This document shows positions 32,547-39,505 of a stretch of DNA of 39,523 nucleotides, piece by piece. The notes beneath the pieces are model-generated. The model was not told the origin of the DNA and did no database searches. It worked only from the letters and a program-made list of their open reading frames with translations. Location: positions 1 to 39,523 of the forward strand of contig CAZNQQ010000005.1 in assembly GCA_964575575.1 (NCBI GenBank), written 5' to 3'. The DNA is from UBA2163 sp964575575 (GTDB lineage: Bacteria > Patescibacteriota > Minisyncoccia > Phycocordibacterales > UBA2163). The number at the start of each line of letters is the position of its first letter. Within the stretch, counting starts at the first letter, position 1. A program made the translations under genes and the position numbers.

Positions 32547-33092
32547 TTAAATCTTTTTAACCTGAAGGAAGTCTAGCTCTACAGGTGTCTCTCGTCCAAA
32601 CATTGATACAAGAACCTTAATCTTGCCCTTGTCATTATCAACCTCTGCAACCTTTCCGTCCATCTCTTTAAACGGTCCGTCTATTATAGTCACTGCGTCA
32701 GATACTGCAAGCTCTATCTTATGTTTTACATCGTCAGATTCCATTCTCTTTAGAAGTGAGTCTAGCTCTCCTTTTGAAAGTGGTACTGGGTGAACTCCTG
32801 AACCTACAAACCCTGTAACACGAGGAGTGTTACGTACTACATACCAAGAGTCGTCGTCTACTATCATATCTACCAATATGTACCCTGGGTATATCTTTTC
32901 CTCTTCTTCTACCCTTTTCCCTCCCTTTATCTTGATCTGCTTTTCAGTTGGTACGATAACATCAAATATTTTGTCTTCCATACCTAAAGACTCAATACGC
33001 TGACGCAAGTTGCGCTTCACCGCATTTTCATAACCTGAATATGTATGGATCGCATACCAATTTCTATTTTGTGCTGTGTCTTGTTTTGCCAT
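32547..33092 (-). CDS. nusG: Transcription antitermination factor NusG
   Basis: The 181-residue protein binds RNA polymerase and links it to the ribosome or Rho. The NGN domain (10-115) has WYAIHTYSGYENAVKRNLRQ, YPGYILVDMIVDDDSWYVVRNTPRVTGFVG in part, and the KOW domain (128-175) has DGPFKEMDGKVAEVDNDKGK. It lies 9 nt after the secE stop. Confidence 0.98.
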   Translation of the reverse strand: MAKQDTAQNRNWYAIHTYSGYENAVKRNLRQRIESLGMEDKIFDVIVPTEKQIKIKGGKRVEEEEKIYPGYILVDMIVDDDSWYVVRNTPRVTGFVGSGVHPVPLSKGELDSLLKRMESDDVKHKIELAVSDAVTIIDGPFKEMDGKVAEVDNDKGKIKVLVSMFGRETPVELDFLQVKKI

Positions 33093-33101
33093 AGTTATTT
33101 T

Positions 33102-33281
33102 TTAGATAACAAACGTTTCTAGTAAATACGAAAAGATAAAGTCAAAGAACCCTAAAAGCGCTGCTGTGAAAAGCGAGATTATGATAACAAGCGCTGTAAA
33201 CACTATAGCTTGCCGTCTTGTTGGCCAGCTTACGTGCTTTAATTCTCCCCTTGTATCCTTGATATAATTGATTAATTTCAT
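33102..33281 (-). CDS. secE: Preprotein translocase subunit SecE
   Basis: The 59-residue minimal SecE was found by translating the gap upstream of nusG. The amphipathic N-terminus (MKLINYIKDTRGELKHVSWP) has the conserved ELKxVxWP motif, followed by TRRQA and one membrane helix (VFTALVIIISLFTAALLGFF). This matches the single-helix SecE of most bacteria, and the secE-nusG-rplK order is universal. A short hairpin with a T6 run lies just upstream in the leader (33293-33312). Confidence 0.95.
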   Translation of the reverse strand: MKLINYIKDTRGELKHVSWPTRRQAIVFTALVIIISLFTAALLGFFDFIFSYLLETFVI

Positions 33282-33292
33282 AATTTTGTATT

Positions 33293-33312
33293 AAAAAACA
33301 CCCCTCGGGCGT
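33293..33312 (-). terminator. Hairpin plus U-tract in the secE leader (terminator or attenuator)
   Basis: On the minus strand ACGCCC-GAG-GGGTGT is followed by TTTTTT, ending about 12 nt before the secE ATG. It lies downstream of the candidate promoter, so it could attenuate the operon, or it could simply end upstream transcription. Confidence 0.6.
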
Positions 33313-33316
33313 TATA

Positions 33317-33347
33317 TATATACTACTTATTTTGAGGAAATAGTCAA
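33317..33347 (-). promoter_or_regulatory. Candidate secE-nusG-rplK promoter
   Basis: TTGACT (33347-33342) with TATATA (33322-33317, 19-nt spacing) or AGTATA (33324-33319, 17-nt) on the minus strand. The -35 overlaps the base of the 18-bp hairpin. Confidence 0.45.
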
Positions 33348-33382
33348 CCCTGCTAGAAATCGATGATTTCTAGCAGGGTTGA
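33344..33382. terminator. Perfect 18-bp hairpin with 3-nt loop, no U-tract
   Basis: TCAACCCTGCTAGAAATC pairs with its exact complement around GAT. It lies 15 nt after the 74-residue gene. Without a U-run it may work as a processing or stability structure, or as a terminator together with the U-rich hairpin 30 nt further on. Confidence 0.6.
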
Positions 33383-33396
33383 TATTATGTAGATGA

Positions 33397-33621
33397 TTAT
33401 TCTTCTTCTTTCTCTACTTTATACAGCAATCTTCTAACATAATCCTCAATCTTTGCCTCACAAATTAAACAATCTTTATTTGCAAAATATGAAAATATTC
33501 TACTGGAAAGTCTTTGGCGTTTTATGTTTAACTTTGTAGCGCACTTATTAATACAATTAAACAATTCATTTTTTATCTCAACACTCTTTATCTCTGCATC
33601 AACAGTTCCAGTCAAAAGCAT
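33397..33621 (-). CDS. Small Cys-containing hypothetical protein
   Basis: The 74-residue protein starts MLLTGTVDAEIKSVEIKNEL and has cysteine pairs CINKC and CLIC about 25 residues apart, so a small zinc site is possible. The C-terminus is basic then acidic (RRLLYKVEKEEE). GGAAGGAG lies 7 nt before the ATG, one of the best ribosome-binding sites in the window. I do not recognise a family. It stands alone between secE and the SIMPL gene. Confidence 0.7.
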   Translation of the reverse strand: MLLTGTVDAEIKSVEIKNELFNCINKCATKLNIKRQRLSSRIFSYFANKDCLICEAKIEDYVRRLLYKVEKEEE

Positions 33622-33692
33622 AACACACTCCTTCCTTAAAAGATTAGTACTAAGAAATTGTGAACAATTTATTATCTCTATTTATTATATCA

Positions 33693-34508
33693 CTATCTTA
33701 TCTCGTAAGTAATACTTACATTAGAAGTGATCTTATTCTCTCCAACTGGGATTTCAGGAATCCCACCACCTACTGAGTCCATCACCGCCATCTCTGGCAC
33801 TGCAAATGTTTTGAACCTTGGACTGTTGCCAAACTCTGAGAAGCTTACCACTCGCACAAGCTTAACATCTAAATCTTTTGCAAGTTGTTTTGCTTTTACT
33901 TGCGCATCTTCTATAGCGATCTTTCGTGCTTCTTCTTGTAGATCGTCTTCATCGTCAATAGTGAAGCTAAGACCACTTACATTGGTCGCACCACGCTCAC
34001 CAATACCAGAGAGCACAGTACCTGCATCTTCTGTGTCACGAACCTTTACAGAAATACTCTGACTAACTTCAAATCCTTTGAGTACTCGCTCCCCACCTGG
34101 CGGACAAATACCACCCGAACAATTTTCTCTCACAAATTCATAACGTGGGTACACATTATAATTTGTAGTTTTTATATCTGTCTCTTTGACATCACTCTTT
34201 TTAAGAAAATCTAAAATACTATTTACTCTTTGTGCTGCGATCTCTTGCGCCTCTGTTACAGTCTCTTTCTCCTCAACTACAGAGAATGAAAACTCTGCAA
34301 TGTCAGCTACCGCAAACACCTCCCCCTCACCTGACACATTGATAGTGTTTGTCGCAGAGATCCCTCCGCCGATAAATCTATACTCTTTTATAGTATTAAG
34401 TGTCTTAAATACAAGAAATACTGCAAGTACTAGAAGTACAAGTACGAGCATCTTTTTTGCTCTTCTTCCCCCAAAAGAACAGCAATTATTGTTTGTTTCG
34501 TTATGCAT
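33693..34508 (-). CDS. SIMPL-domain (DUF541) membrane-anchored protein
   Basis: The 271-residue protein has a short cytoplasmic N-terminus, one membrane helix at about 19-38 (KMLVLVLLVLAVFLVFKTL) and an extracytoplasmic SIMPL domain. Family marks are INVSGEGEVFAVADIAEFSF, the AQRVNSILDFLKK helix, YNVYPRYEF, a small CSGGICPPGGE loop and GFEVSQSISVKV. SIMPL proteins are widespread in bacterial envelopes with no agreed enzymatic role; protection against oxidative stress has been suggested for some. It diverges from the ZIP gene. Confidence 0.85.
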   Translation of the reverse strand: MHNETNNNCCSFGGRRAKKMLVLVLLVLAVFLVFKTLNTIKEYRFIGGGISATNTINVSGEGEVFAVADIAEFSFSVVEEKETVTEAQEIAAQRVNSILDFLKKSDVKETDIKTTNYNVYPRYEFVRENCSGGICPPGGERVLKGFEVSQSISVKVRDTEDAGTVLSGIGERGATNVSGLSFTIDDEDDLQEEARKIAIEDAQVKAKQLAKDLDVKLVRVVSFSEFGNSPRFKTFAVPEMAVMDSVGGGIPEIPVGENKITSNVSITYEIR

Positions 34509-34587
34509 AGTTTATAAATTTAGCTTGATAATATACATATAATATATACCCCTCTATTATAAAAGGCAATTATGCTATTATCTATAT

Positions 34588-35367
34588 ATGAGCACTATAG
34601 CTATATACGCATTTTCAAGTGTAATAATAGTAAGCCTTATCTCTCTGGTGGGCTTATTTTCACTTGGCTTAAAGCAAGCATTCTTAAAGAGAATAACATT
34701 CCTACTTGTTAGTTTGTCAGTGGGTGCGCTTTTTGGCGACGCTATAATCCACCTTATACCTGAAGCTTTAGACAAAATAGGGAATACATCTACAGCATCA
34801 CTTGCAATACTTGTCGGTATAATGCTTTTCTTCGTACTTGAAAAGTTTATACGTTGGAATCATTCACACGAACACAACTGCGAGACAGATGAATGCAAAA
34901 AAAGACAAGGCGACAAAATCCACCCCATGGGACCACTTATACTTACGTCAGATGCACTGCACAATATGATAGACGGTATAATTATAGGTGTTAGTTATTT
35001 TATAAGTATTGAAGTTGGTATTGCGACAACTATTGCTATAGTCTTACACGAGATACCACAAGAGATCGGGCACTTCGCAGTTCTTATTCATTCTGGGTAT
35101 AGTAAAGCAAAAGCGATTTTGTTTAATTTCCTTTCATCTCTTTCTGCAATACTTGGTACTGCTTTAGTTTTCATATTTGGACAAACGATTGAAGCTCACA
35201 TACCACTACTTATCGCTTTTGCTGCAGGTGGCTTCCTATACATCGCAGGTTCTGACCTCGTACCAGAGCTTCATAAGACATCTAAGACAAAGCACTCCCT
35301 CCTACAGTTCATCGCTATCATAATCGGCATCGGCATAATGTTCGCACTTTTAGGGTTTGAGATATAA
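34588..35367 (+). CDS. ZIP-family divalent metal transporter
   Basis: The 259-residue membrane protein has eight predicted segments. The fourth holds SDALHNMIDG (metal site HNxxDG), the fifth VLHEIPQEIGH (HEIPQE), the two ZIP signatures that bind zinc, iron or manganese. A His-rich loop (HSHEHNCETDECKKRQ) between segments 3 and 4 is typical of metal sensing. TATTAT lies 6 nt before the ATG. Direction is normally into the cytoplasm. It ends at a strong terminator. Confidence 0.93.
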   Translation: MSTIAIYAFSSVIIVSLISLVGLFSLGLKQAFLKRITFLLVSLSVGALFGDAIIHLIPEALDKIGNTSTASLAILVGIMLFFVLEKFIRWNHSHEHNCETDECKKRQGDKIHPMGPLILTSDALHNMIDGIIIGVSYFISIEVGIATTIAIVLHEIPQEIGHFAVLIHSGYSKAKAILFNFLSSLSAILGTALVFIFGQTIEAHIPLLIAFAAGGFLYIAGSDLVPELHKTSKTKHSLLQFIAIIIGIGIMFALLGFEI

Positions 35368-35409
35368 AACAAAAAATCCCTAGGGTTAACCCTAGGGATT
35401 TTTTGTTTT
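35366..35409. terminator. Bidirectional terminator after the ZIP gene
   Basis: A perfect 20-bp stem (35366-35385 with 35390-35409) around TTAA includes T6 on one arm and A6 on the other. It serves the ZIP gene and the convergent membrane-protein gene. Confidence 0.95.
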
Positions 35410-35411
35410 AT

Positions 35412-35810
35412 TTAAGCTCCGAAACCAAAACCGTTGTAAGCCATATATGCACCTAAGATTATATAGATAATCCCAAATGTTTTATAGAGCTTCATATTGT
35501 TCATCTTCCTAACCCATGAGACCCATGTATTGTGCGGTAGCAAGAAGTAAGTCGCACCCTTTACTAAGATCAACCACCCTACTATCGTTGCAATAATAGT
35601 AGGCGTACCACCTGTCCATACGTTGTGATTTAACACAACTATAAGACCCATAATAAGAGTTAGGATACCAGCAAGATACGCTATAGCTACATGTTCATGC
35701 TCCATAAGGTGCTTTACCACATGTTGCCACTCTTTTGTCTTAATCAGTGCAGATATACCGACTACTAGAAAGTAGATACCGACAATCTGCACAAGAAATA
35801 TTGATTCCAT
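35412..35810 (-). CDS. Four-TM hypothetical membrane protein
   Basis: The 132-residue hydrophobic protein has four segments, at about 5-22, 44-61, 69-90 and 108-128. A loop after the first holds EWQHVVKHLMEHEHVA, and IVVLNHNVWTGGTPTIIATIVGW lies between segments 2 and 3 in part. I do not recognise the function. It ends 3 nt from the ZIP terminator on the opposite strand and starts 30 nt after the end of the DUF2914 gene, so it may be cotranscribed with that gene. Confidence 0.65.
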   Translation of the reverse strand: MESIFLVQIVGIYFLVVGISALIKTKEWQHVVKHLMEHEHVAIAYLAGILTLIMGLIVVLNHNVWTGGTPTIIATIVGWLILVKGATYFLLPHNTWVSWVRKMNNMKLYKTFGIIYIILGAYMAYNGFGFGA

Positions 35811-35842
35811 ATTATTAAAAGTTAGCTATTAATACTTATATT

Positions 35843-36934
35843 TTATAATGTTTGTATTTCTAAATCCACTTCTCTATCCACCTCTACTGCCTCAAACTTA
35901 ACCCTACCTAGAAGCTGGTTGCGTTTAGTTACTACATCCACACGCCACTGCCCCACAGGGACATTAGACTTCACAGTATACCCACGGTAACCGCCGTCAC
36001 GCCCACCTGAAATACCAAACCCTATCTTATTACTCTCTATCCATTCTTTTTGTTCTTCATCATAATACTGCCATTTGTGGTAAATCTCCGTATTGAGTCT
36101 TGTCGGTGCAAAGACAGAACTAAAAACATACACTGGCTCACCTGAAGAAACATAAACTGTATTGTTTGGTATCAAAAAGTCATACCATTTTTCTACTTCA
36201 CTTATTGCAAGATAATTATTGTCCACTGTTCGTTCTATATAGTAGTGCGCACTCGCCTCTTTAAGTGACAACGGTATAGGAGGAATAATATTTGTAAAAT
36301 AAAAAACGTTTATCAAAATAAAAATACTACCAACACTCCACGTTAGTGCGTTTTTACTTTTCTTTATACGAGTTGGTATAAAAAATTTAAGAAATTTAAC
36401 CAACAGAACCATTAACGCAATACTTATGATCCCACTTAGTATAAAAATAGGAACACCGATAGATTTAGTTATAACAGGTATATAGAAAATCAGAAATGAA
36501 AATAACGCTGTAAAGAAAATACTCATCCTAAAAGTAAATCTTGCGTACTTTTTCTTAAAAAATTCATTGCCTATAAGAAGCGCCACTAGTAAAAGTATAA
36601 ATGGCCAACTTGACGCAAGAGTTGCACTTCGTGAATAGAAAATCACAAAACCAGAGAACAAAGCTCCAAATGCAAATTGCATTGCAATAGGTGCTATAAA
36701 TCTAACTTTTTCAAAAAATCTAGTTTTTAATATCCCTTCTTCATAGAAATTAATGAAGATGATAGAAAGGAGCGCTATAACTAGATACACACCAAGTACT
36801 ATGTTTTCAAACAAGAGATCGATCCTTGTTAATGTAAAGTTATCTATTATAAAACCAAACAAAAGAGCTCCACCGATAATATACCGCTCATTGCGTTTGT
36901 AAAACTCTTTATATTTTTGAAACAGGGACTTCAT
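35843..36934 (-). CDS. Multi-TM protein with C-terminal DUF2914-like domain
   Basis: The 363-residue protein has seven predicted membrane segments in residues 17-220. An extracytoplasmic beta domain at about 245-363 resembles DUF2914 (PVYVFSSVFAPTRLNTEIYH, KWQYYDEEQKEWI, GYRGYTVKSNVPVGQWRVDV, then LLGRVKF). Its role is unknown. The start codon is only 1 nt after the CCA of tRNA-His on the same strand, so the mRNA 5' end is probably produced by tRNA 3' processing and would be effectively leaderless. Confidence 0.8.
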   Translation of the reverse strand: MKSLFQKYKEFYKRNERYIIGGALLFGFIIDNFTLTRIDLLFENIVLGVYLVIALLSIIFINFYEEGILKTRFFEKVRFIAPIAMQFAFGALFSGFVIFYSRSATLASSWPFILLLVALLIGNEFFKKKYARFTFRMSIFFTALFSFLIFYIPVITKSIGVPIFILSGIISIALMVLLVKFLKFFIPTRIKKSKNALTWSVGSIFILINVFYFTNIIPPIPLSLKEASAHYYIERTVDNNYLAISEVEKWYDFLIPNNTVYVSSGEPVYVFSSVFAPTRLNTEIYHKWQYYDEEQKEWIESNKIGFGISGGRDGGYRGYTVKSNVPVGQWRVDVVTKRNQLLGRVKFEAVEVDREVDLEIQTL

Positions 36935-36935
36935 T

Positions 36936-37012
36936 TGGGGTGATCGATGGGATTCGAACCCACGACAACCGGTTCCACAAACCGGGGCTCTACCAGCTGA
37001 GCTACGACCACC
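36936..37012 (-). tRNA. tRNA-His (GTG)
   Basis: The 77-nt cloverleaf has anticodon GTG in loop TTGTGGA, a CCGGT/ACCGG stem, the extra 5' G(-1) paired with C73 that identifies tRNA-His, and an encoded CCA. It starts 3 nt after the cobalamin adenosyltransferase stop and ends 1 nt before the DUF2914 gene ATG, all on the same strand. Confidence 0.95.
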
Positions 37013-37015
37013 ATA

Positions 37016-37552
37016 TTATTTATAGTCCGGAGACTCTTCAGTTATACCAGATAAATGGCTAGTTAGTCTAGCGAGTGCATACAAGACACTTGAAAGACGG
37101 TTTAGATACTGAAGCGTATATGTACCTATTCCTACATCGCCAGCTTCATATACTGCAACAACCCTTCTCTCTGCTCTTCTTGAAAGTGTGCGCGAAAAGT
37201 CAAACAATGCTCCAAGTTCTGTACTACCAGAGATGAAAAAGCTATTAATCTCTGGTAATTCGTTTTCTATGTCATCAATTATACCCTCCACTTCTTTAAC
37301 CTTGTCTTCTGTAACAGATCCTGTACTACCTGCAAGCTCTGCTTGCACTATGAAAAGATTTTTCTGAATATCGTGGATTATTTCTTCAAAGTTAAACCCC
37401 TGTTCTTTTGATTTAACTTTGCATAACCCCAAATACGAATTTACTTCGTCCATGCTACCAAGCGCTTCTGATACAGCAGAGCTTTTTGATATTCTTTGGT
37501 CACAACCAAAAGTTTTGGTAGTGCCGTCATCACCTTTGCGAGTATATAACAT
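37016..37552 (-). CDS. PduO-type cob(I)alamin adenosyltransferase
   Basis: ATG 37552 (MLYTRKGDDGTTKTFGCDQR) is chosen because it gives the conserved family N-terminus; the upstream frame is promoter. The 178-residue protein has YTRKGDDGTT (ATP P-loop), LGSMDEVNSYLGLCK and SRTLSRRAERRVVAV, then LQYLNRLSSVLYALAR, all typical of PduO/MMAB. It adds adenosyl to cob(I)alamin to make coenzyme B12. TATAAT lies 6 nt before the ATG. No cobalamin enzyme is seen in the window. tRNA-His follows 3 nt after the stop. Confidence 0.92.
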   Translation of the reverse strand: MLYTRKGDDGTTKTFGCDQRISKSSAVSEALGSMDEVNSYLGLCKVKSKEQGFNFEEIIHDIQKNLFIVQAELAGSTGSVTEDKVKEVEGIIDDIENELPEINSFFISGSTELGALFDFSRTLSRRAERRVVAVYEAGDVGIGTYTLQYLNRLSSVLYALARLTSHLSGITEESPDYK

Positions 37553-37576
37553 CAGTTCATTATAGCAGAAAAGATA

Positions 37577-37615
37577 AAAGGCTTGTATGTGACTACGAAA
37601 TACACACAAGCCTTT
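37577..37615 (-). terminator. Terminator of the 71-residue gene
   Basis: Reading leftward, AAAGGCTTGT pairs with ACAAGCCTTT around a loop of about 19 nt and is followed by a T-rich TATCTTTT. The adenosyltransferase -10 box follows directly. Confidence 0.65.
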
Positions 37616-37636
37616 AATTTGTAAAATACCTATTTA

Positions 37637-37852
37637 TTATTTCTCAGTTGGTCGTTCAAGCTCTTCTGACATAATTTCTTTAATTGTACCCATTGATACT
37701 GAATCCTTAAAAGAGTCTCCGCGAATAGTTTTACCTATATCATTTGAAAGCTTTAAAGATTCAGTAGTGTCTGGATTCGAAACGCCGTCTTCTGCCGTCT
37801 TTTTAGCATTTTTTTCAGAAGCAGTATCTGTTTTATCTCCTGCCCAAACCAT
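37637..37852 (-). CDS. Small acidic/Ser-Thr-rich hypothetical protein
   Basis: The 71-residue hydrophilic protein is rich in Lys, Glu, Asp, Ser and Thr, with no membrane segment and probably disordered. It starts MVWAGDKTDTASEKNAKKTA. The perfect Shine-Dalgarno site AAGGAGG is 6 nt before the ATG. No family is recognised. It lies alone between tRNA-Leu and its own terminator. Confidence 0.6.
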   Translation of the reverse strand: MVWAGDKTDTASEKNAKKTAEDGVSNPDTTESLKLSNDIGKTIRGDSFKDSVSMGTIKEIMSEELERPTEK

Positions 37853-37957
37853 ACATAACCTCCTTCAATAAATTAGTATTATTTAAAATTCTCTTTATTT
37901 TTGAGAATACAACTATCTAAATAAATACTAACACATATTAAAGTGTCTGTAAATATG

Positions 37958-38041
37958 TGCCCAGGACTGGAGTCGAACCAGCACAGGATTGCTCCCACTA
38001 CCCCCTCAAGGTAGCGCGTCTACCAGTTTCGCCACCTGGGC
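37958..38041 (-). tRNA. tRNA-Leu (GAG)
   Basis: The 84-nt class II tRNA has a long variable arm, anticodon GAG in loop TTGAGGG and a CTACC/GGTAG stem. CCA is not encoded (the 3' end reads GGGCA then CATA), unlike the other two tRNAs here. Its first base is adjacent to the rplS stop codon with no gap. Confidence 0.95.
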
Positions 38042-38614
38042 TTATTTAGCTTCTTCTTTAGGTTCCTCTGGCTTTTCTTCTACCTTCTCTTCAACTTTTT
38101 CTTCTACTACCTCTTCTTTCTTTTCCTCTTTAGTTTCTTTTACCTCTGCTTCTTTAGCTTTTTCTTCCTCAGCTTTTTTGGCAGCCTCTTCGTCCGCTAC
38201 TTTTTTATTAGCTTCTTCTGTATCACTCACTGTCTGCATATCTACTATCATAGTATTTCTCATTTGTCGTCTTATTTCTTTCGCTGCTTTTTCACGAATA
38301 TGATAAAGTTTCGCTCTTCGCACCTTTGAACGTTTTACAATTTCTATTTTATCTATAATTGGAGAATATAGTGGGAAGATCTTCTCTACACCTACACCAC
38401 TTGCAACCTTTCTTACTGTGAAAGTTGCTCCAGCTTCGTTGCCATGTTTATGTGCAAGCACAAGTCCTTCAAATGCCTGAAGTCTTGTCTTGCCTTTTTC
38501 TTGGATCTTCTGCCACACACGCACAGTATCTCCAGCTCTTATGCCGAGTTTCTGCCTGCTCTCCATATTTACTGGAGAAACCTTTCTTATTGATGTAGCT
38601 TCTGTTGTAGCCAT
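38042..38614 (-). CDS. rplS: 50S ribosomal protein bL19 with acidic/Lys-rich extension
   Basis: ATG 38614 is chosen (the longer GTG start adds four residues with no support). The 190-residue product is longer than typical bL19 (about 115). The core (about 1-115) shows GDTVRVWQKIQEKGKTRLQAFEGLVLAHK in part, FTVRKVASGVGVEKIFPLYSP and RRAKLYHIREK. A tail of about 70 residues is Glu/Lys/Val/Ala-rich (repeated VEEKVEEK) and probably disordered or coiled. The gene follows rluD by 52 nt, and its stop abuts tRNA-Leu. Confidence 0.95.
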   Translation of the reverse strand: MATTEATSIRKVSPVNMESRQKLGIRAGDTVRVWQKIQEKGKTRLQAFEGLVLAHKHGNEAGATFTVRKVASGVGVEKIFPLYSPIIDKIEIVKRSKVRRAKLYHIREKAAKEIRRQMRNTMIVDMQTVSDTEEANKKVADEEAAKKAEEEKAKEAEVKETKEEKKEEVVEEKVEEKVEEKPEEPKEEAK

Positions 38615-38666
38615 AATGATAGACACTTTAACACAATGAACTCAAATTAGCAATAATTAGCCCTTT

Positions 38667-39386
38667 TTAAAGCGTTTCGACTGCTTTTTTAAAGTCTTCT
38701 GGTAAATCAGCCTCTATTATCGTCTTTTCACCATCTAGCATAGAAAGCGTAATAAGCCTTGCATGGAGCGCTAATCGCTCAAAACCAAGCGCACAGTCAC
38801 GCTTTGGGGCATATAGCTTGTCACATACTACTGGGTAATTTATTGCCTTTAGGTGCACCCTGATCTGGTGAGTCCTACCTGTTTTTGGTGACACTTCTAG
38901 ATATGAGAAATCTTTATTCTTATTTAATACTTTGTAGTCTGTTACAGCTTCACGCATCTCTCCACGCGCTCCTCGTTGTGCTGACCATCTTCTGAAATCA
39001 CTTTTGCTCTTTCCTATTGGTCTATCTATCGTTCCTTTCTCTCCGCCAGCTGGCGGATTGAGTGCACCATAGACAAATGCGTTGTAAGTTTTTTCTATTT
39101 CTCTTCCTTGAAATTGTTTTTTCAAATTCTCAAACGACTCCTGCGTCTTCGCAAGCACTATTACCCCTGAAGTCTCTCTGTCTAACCTATGTACTATCCC
39201 TGGACGTGCTATTTCTTTGCCATCGTACATTGCCGGTTCACCTACACTTTCCATCTCTGGATAATTTTCAACCACCCAGTCAGCCAAACTCGGTTCTTTG
39301 GTCTTGCCGTCAGAATGCACGACAAGACCAGCTGGTTTATCAACCGCTAATACTTCGTCGTTTTCAAATAGTATTGGAATTTCCAT
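38667..39386 (-). CDS. rluD: RluD-type 23S rRNA pseudouridine synthase
   Basis: The 239-residue enzyme isomerises uridines of large-subunit rRNA. It shows LFENDEVLAVDKPAGLVVHS, the catalytic RPGIVHRLDRETSGVIVLAK with Asp in HRLDRETSG, and VSPKTGRTHQIRVHL. It lacks the N-terminal S4 domain of E. coli RluD. A 6-residue NPPAGG insert (39042-39059) lies between VYGAL and EKGTIDRPIGK. The ATG is 3 nt after the tRNA-Val CCA. The exact rRNA site is not predictable, so RluD is used in the broad sense. Confidence 0.9.
   Translation of the reverse strand: MEIPILFENDEVLAVDKPAGLVVHSDGKTKEPSLADWVVENYPEMESVGEPAMYDGKEIARPGIVHRLDRETSGVIVLAKTQESFENLKKQFQGREIEKTYNAFVYGALNPPAGGEKGTIDRPIGKSKSDFRRWSAQRGARGEMREAVTDYKVLNKNKDFSYLEVSPKTGRTHQIRVHLKAINYPVVCDKLYAPKRDCALGFERLALHARLITLSMLDGEKTIIEADLPEDFKKAVETL
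39042..39059. repeat. NPPAGG palindromic element inside rluD
   Basis: The third identical 18-mer, in frame as NPPAGG. It falls in a loop region of the pseudouridine synthase. Confidence 0.8.
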
Positions 39387-39389
39387 TTT

Positions 39390-39465
39390 TGGTGGGCGAT
39401 GAGGGATTTGAACCCCCGACCTTTTCGGTGTAAACGAACTGCTCTACCAACTGAGCTAATCGCCC
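39390..39465 (-). tRNA. tRNA-Val (TAC)
   Basis: The 76-nt cloverleaf has anticodon TAC in loop TTTACAC, with an encoded CCA. One base pair at the bottom of the anticodon stem is a G-A mismatch (GTTCG against CGAAA); all other stems pair. A good promoter lies just upstream. rluD begins 3 nt after its 3' end. Confidence 0.95.
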
Positions 39466-39477
39466 CTTATAAAAGCA

Positions 39478-39505
39478 AGTATATAGAAAAAATATAAATT
39501 ATCAA
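39478..39505 (-). promoter_or_regulatory. tRNA-Val / rluD / rplS / tRNA-Leu operon promoter
   Basis: TTGATA (39505-39500), 16 nt, then TATACT (39483-39478) on the minus strand. The start site would be about 6 nt before the tRNA 5' end. Confidence 0.65.

Noticed and set aside
34086..34104. CPPGGE in the SIMPL protein as a further NPPAGG element
   Set aside because: The nucleotide sequence is not palindromic like the other three, and a Cys-Pro-Gly loop is ordinary in this family.
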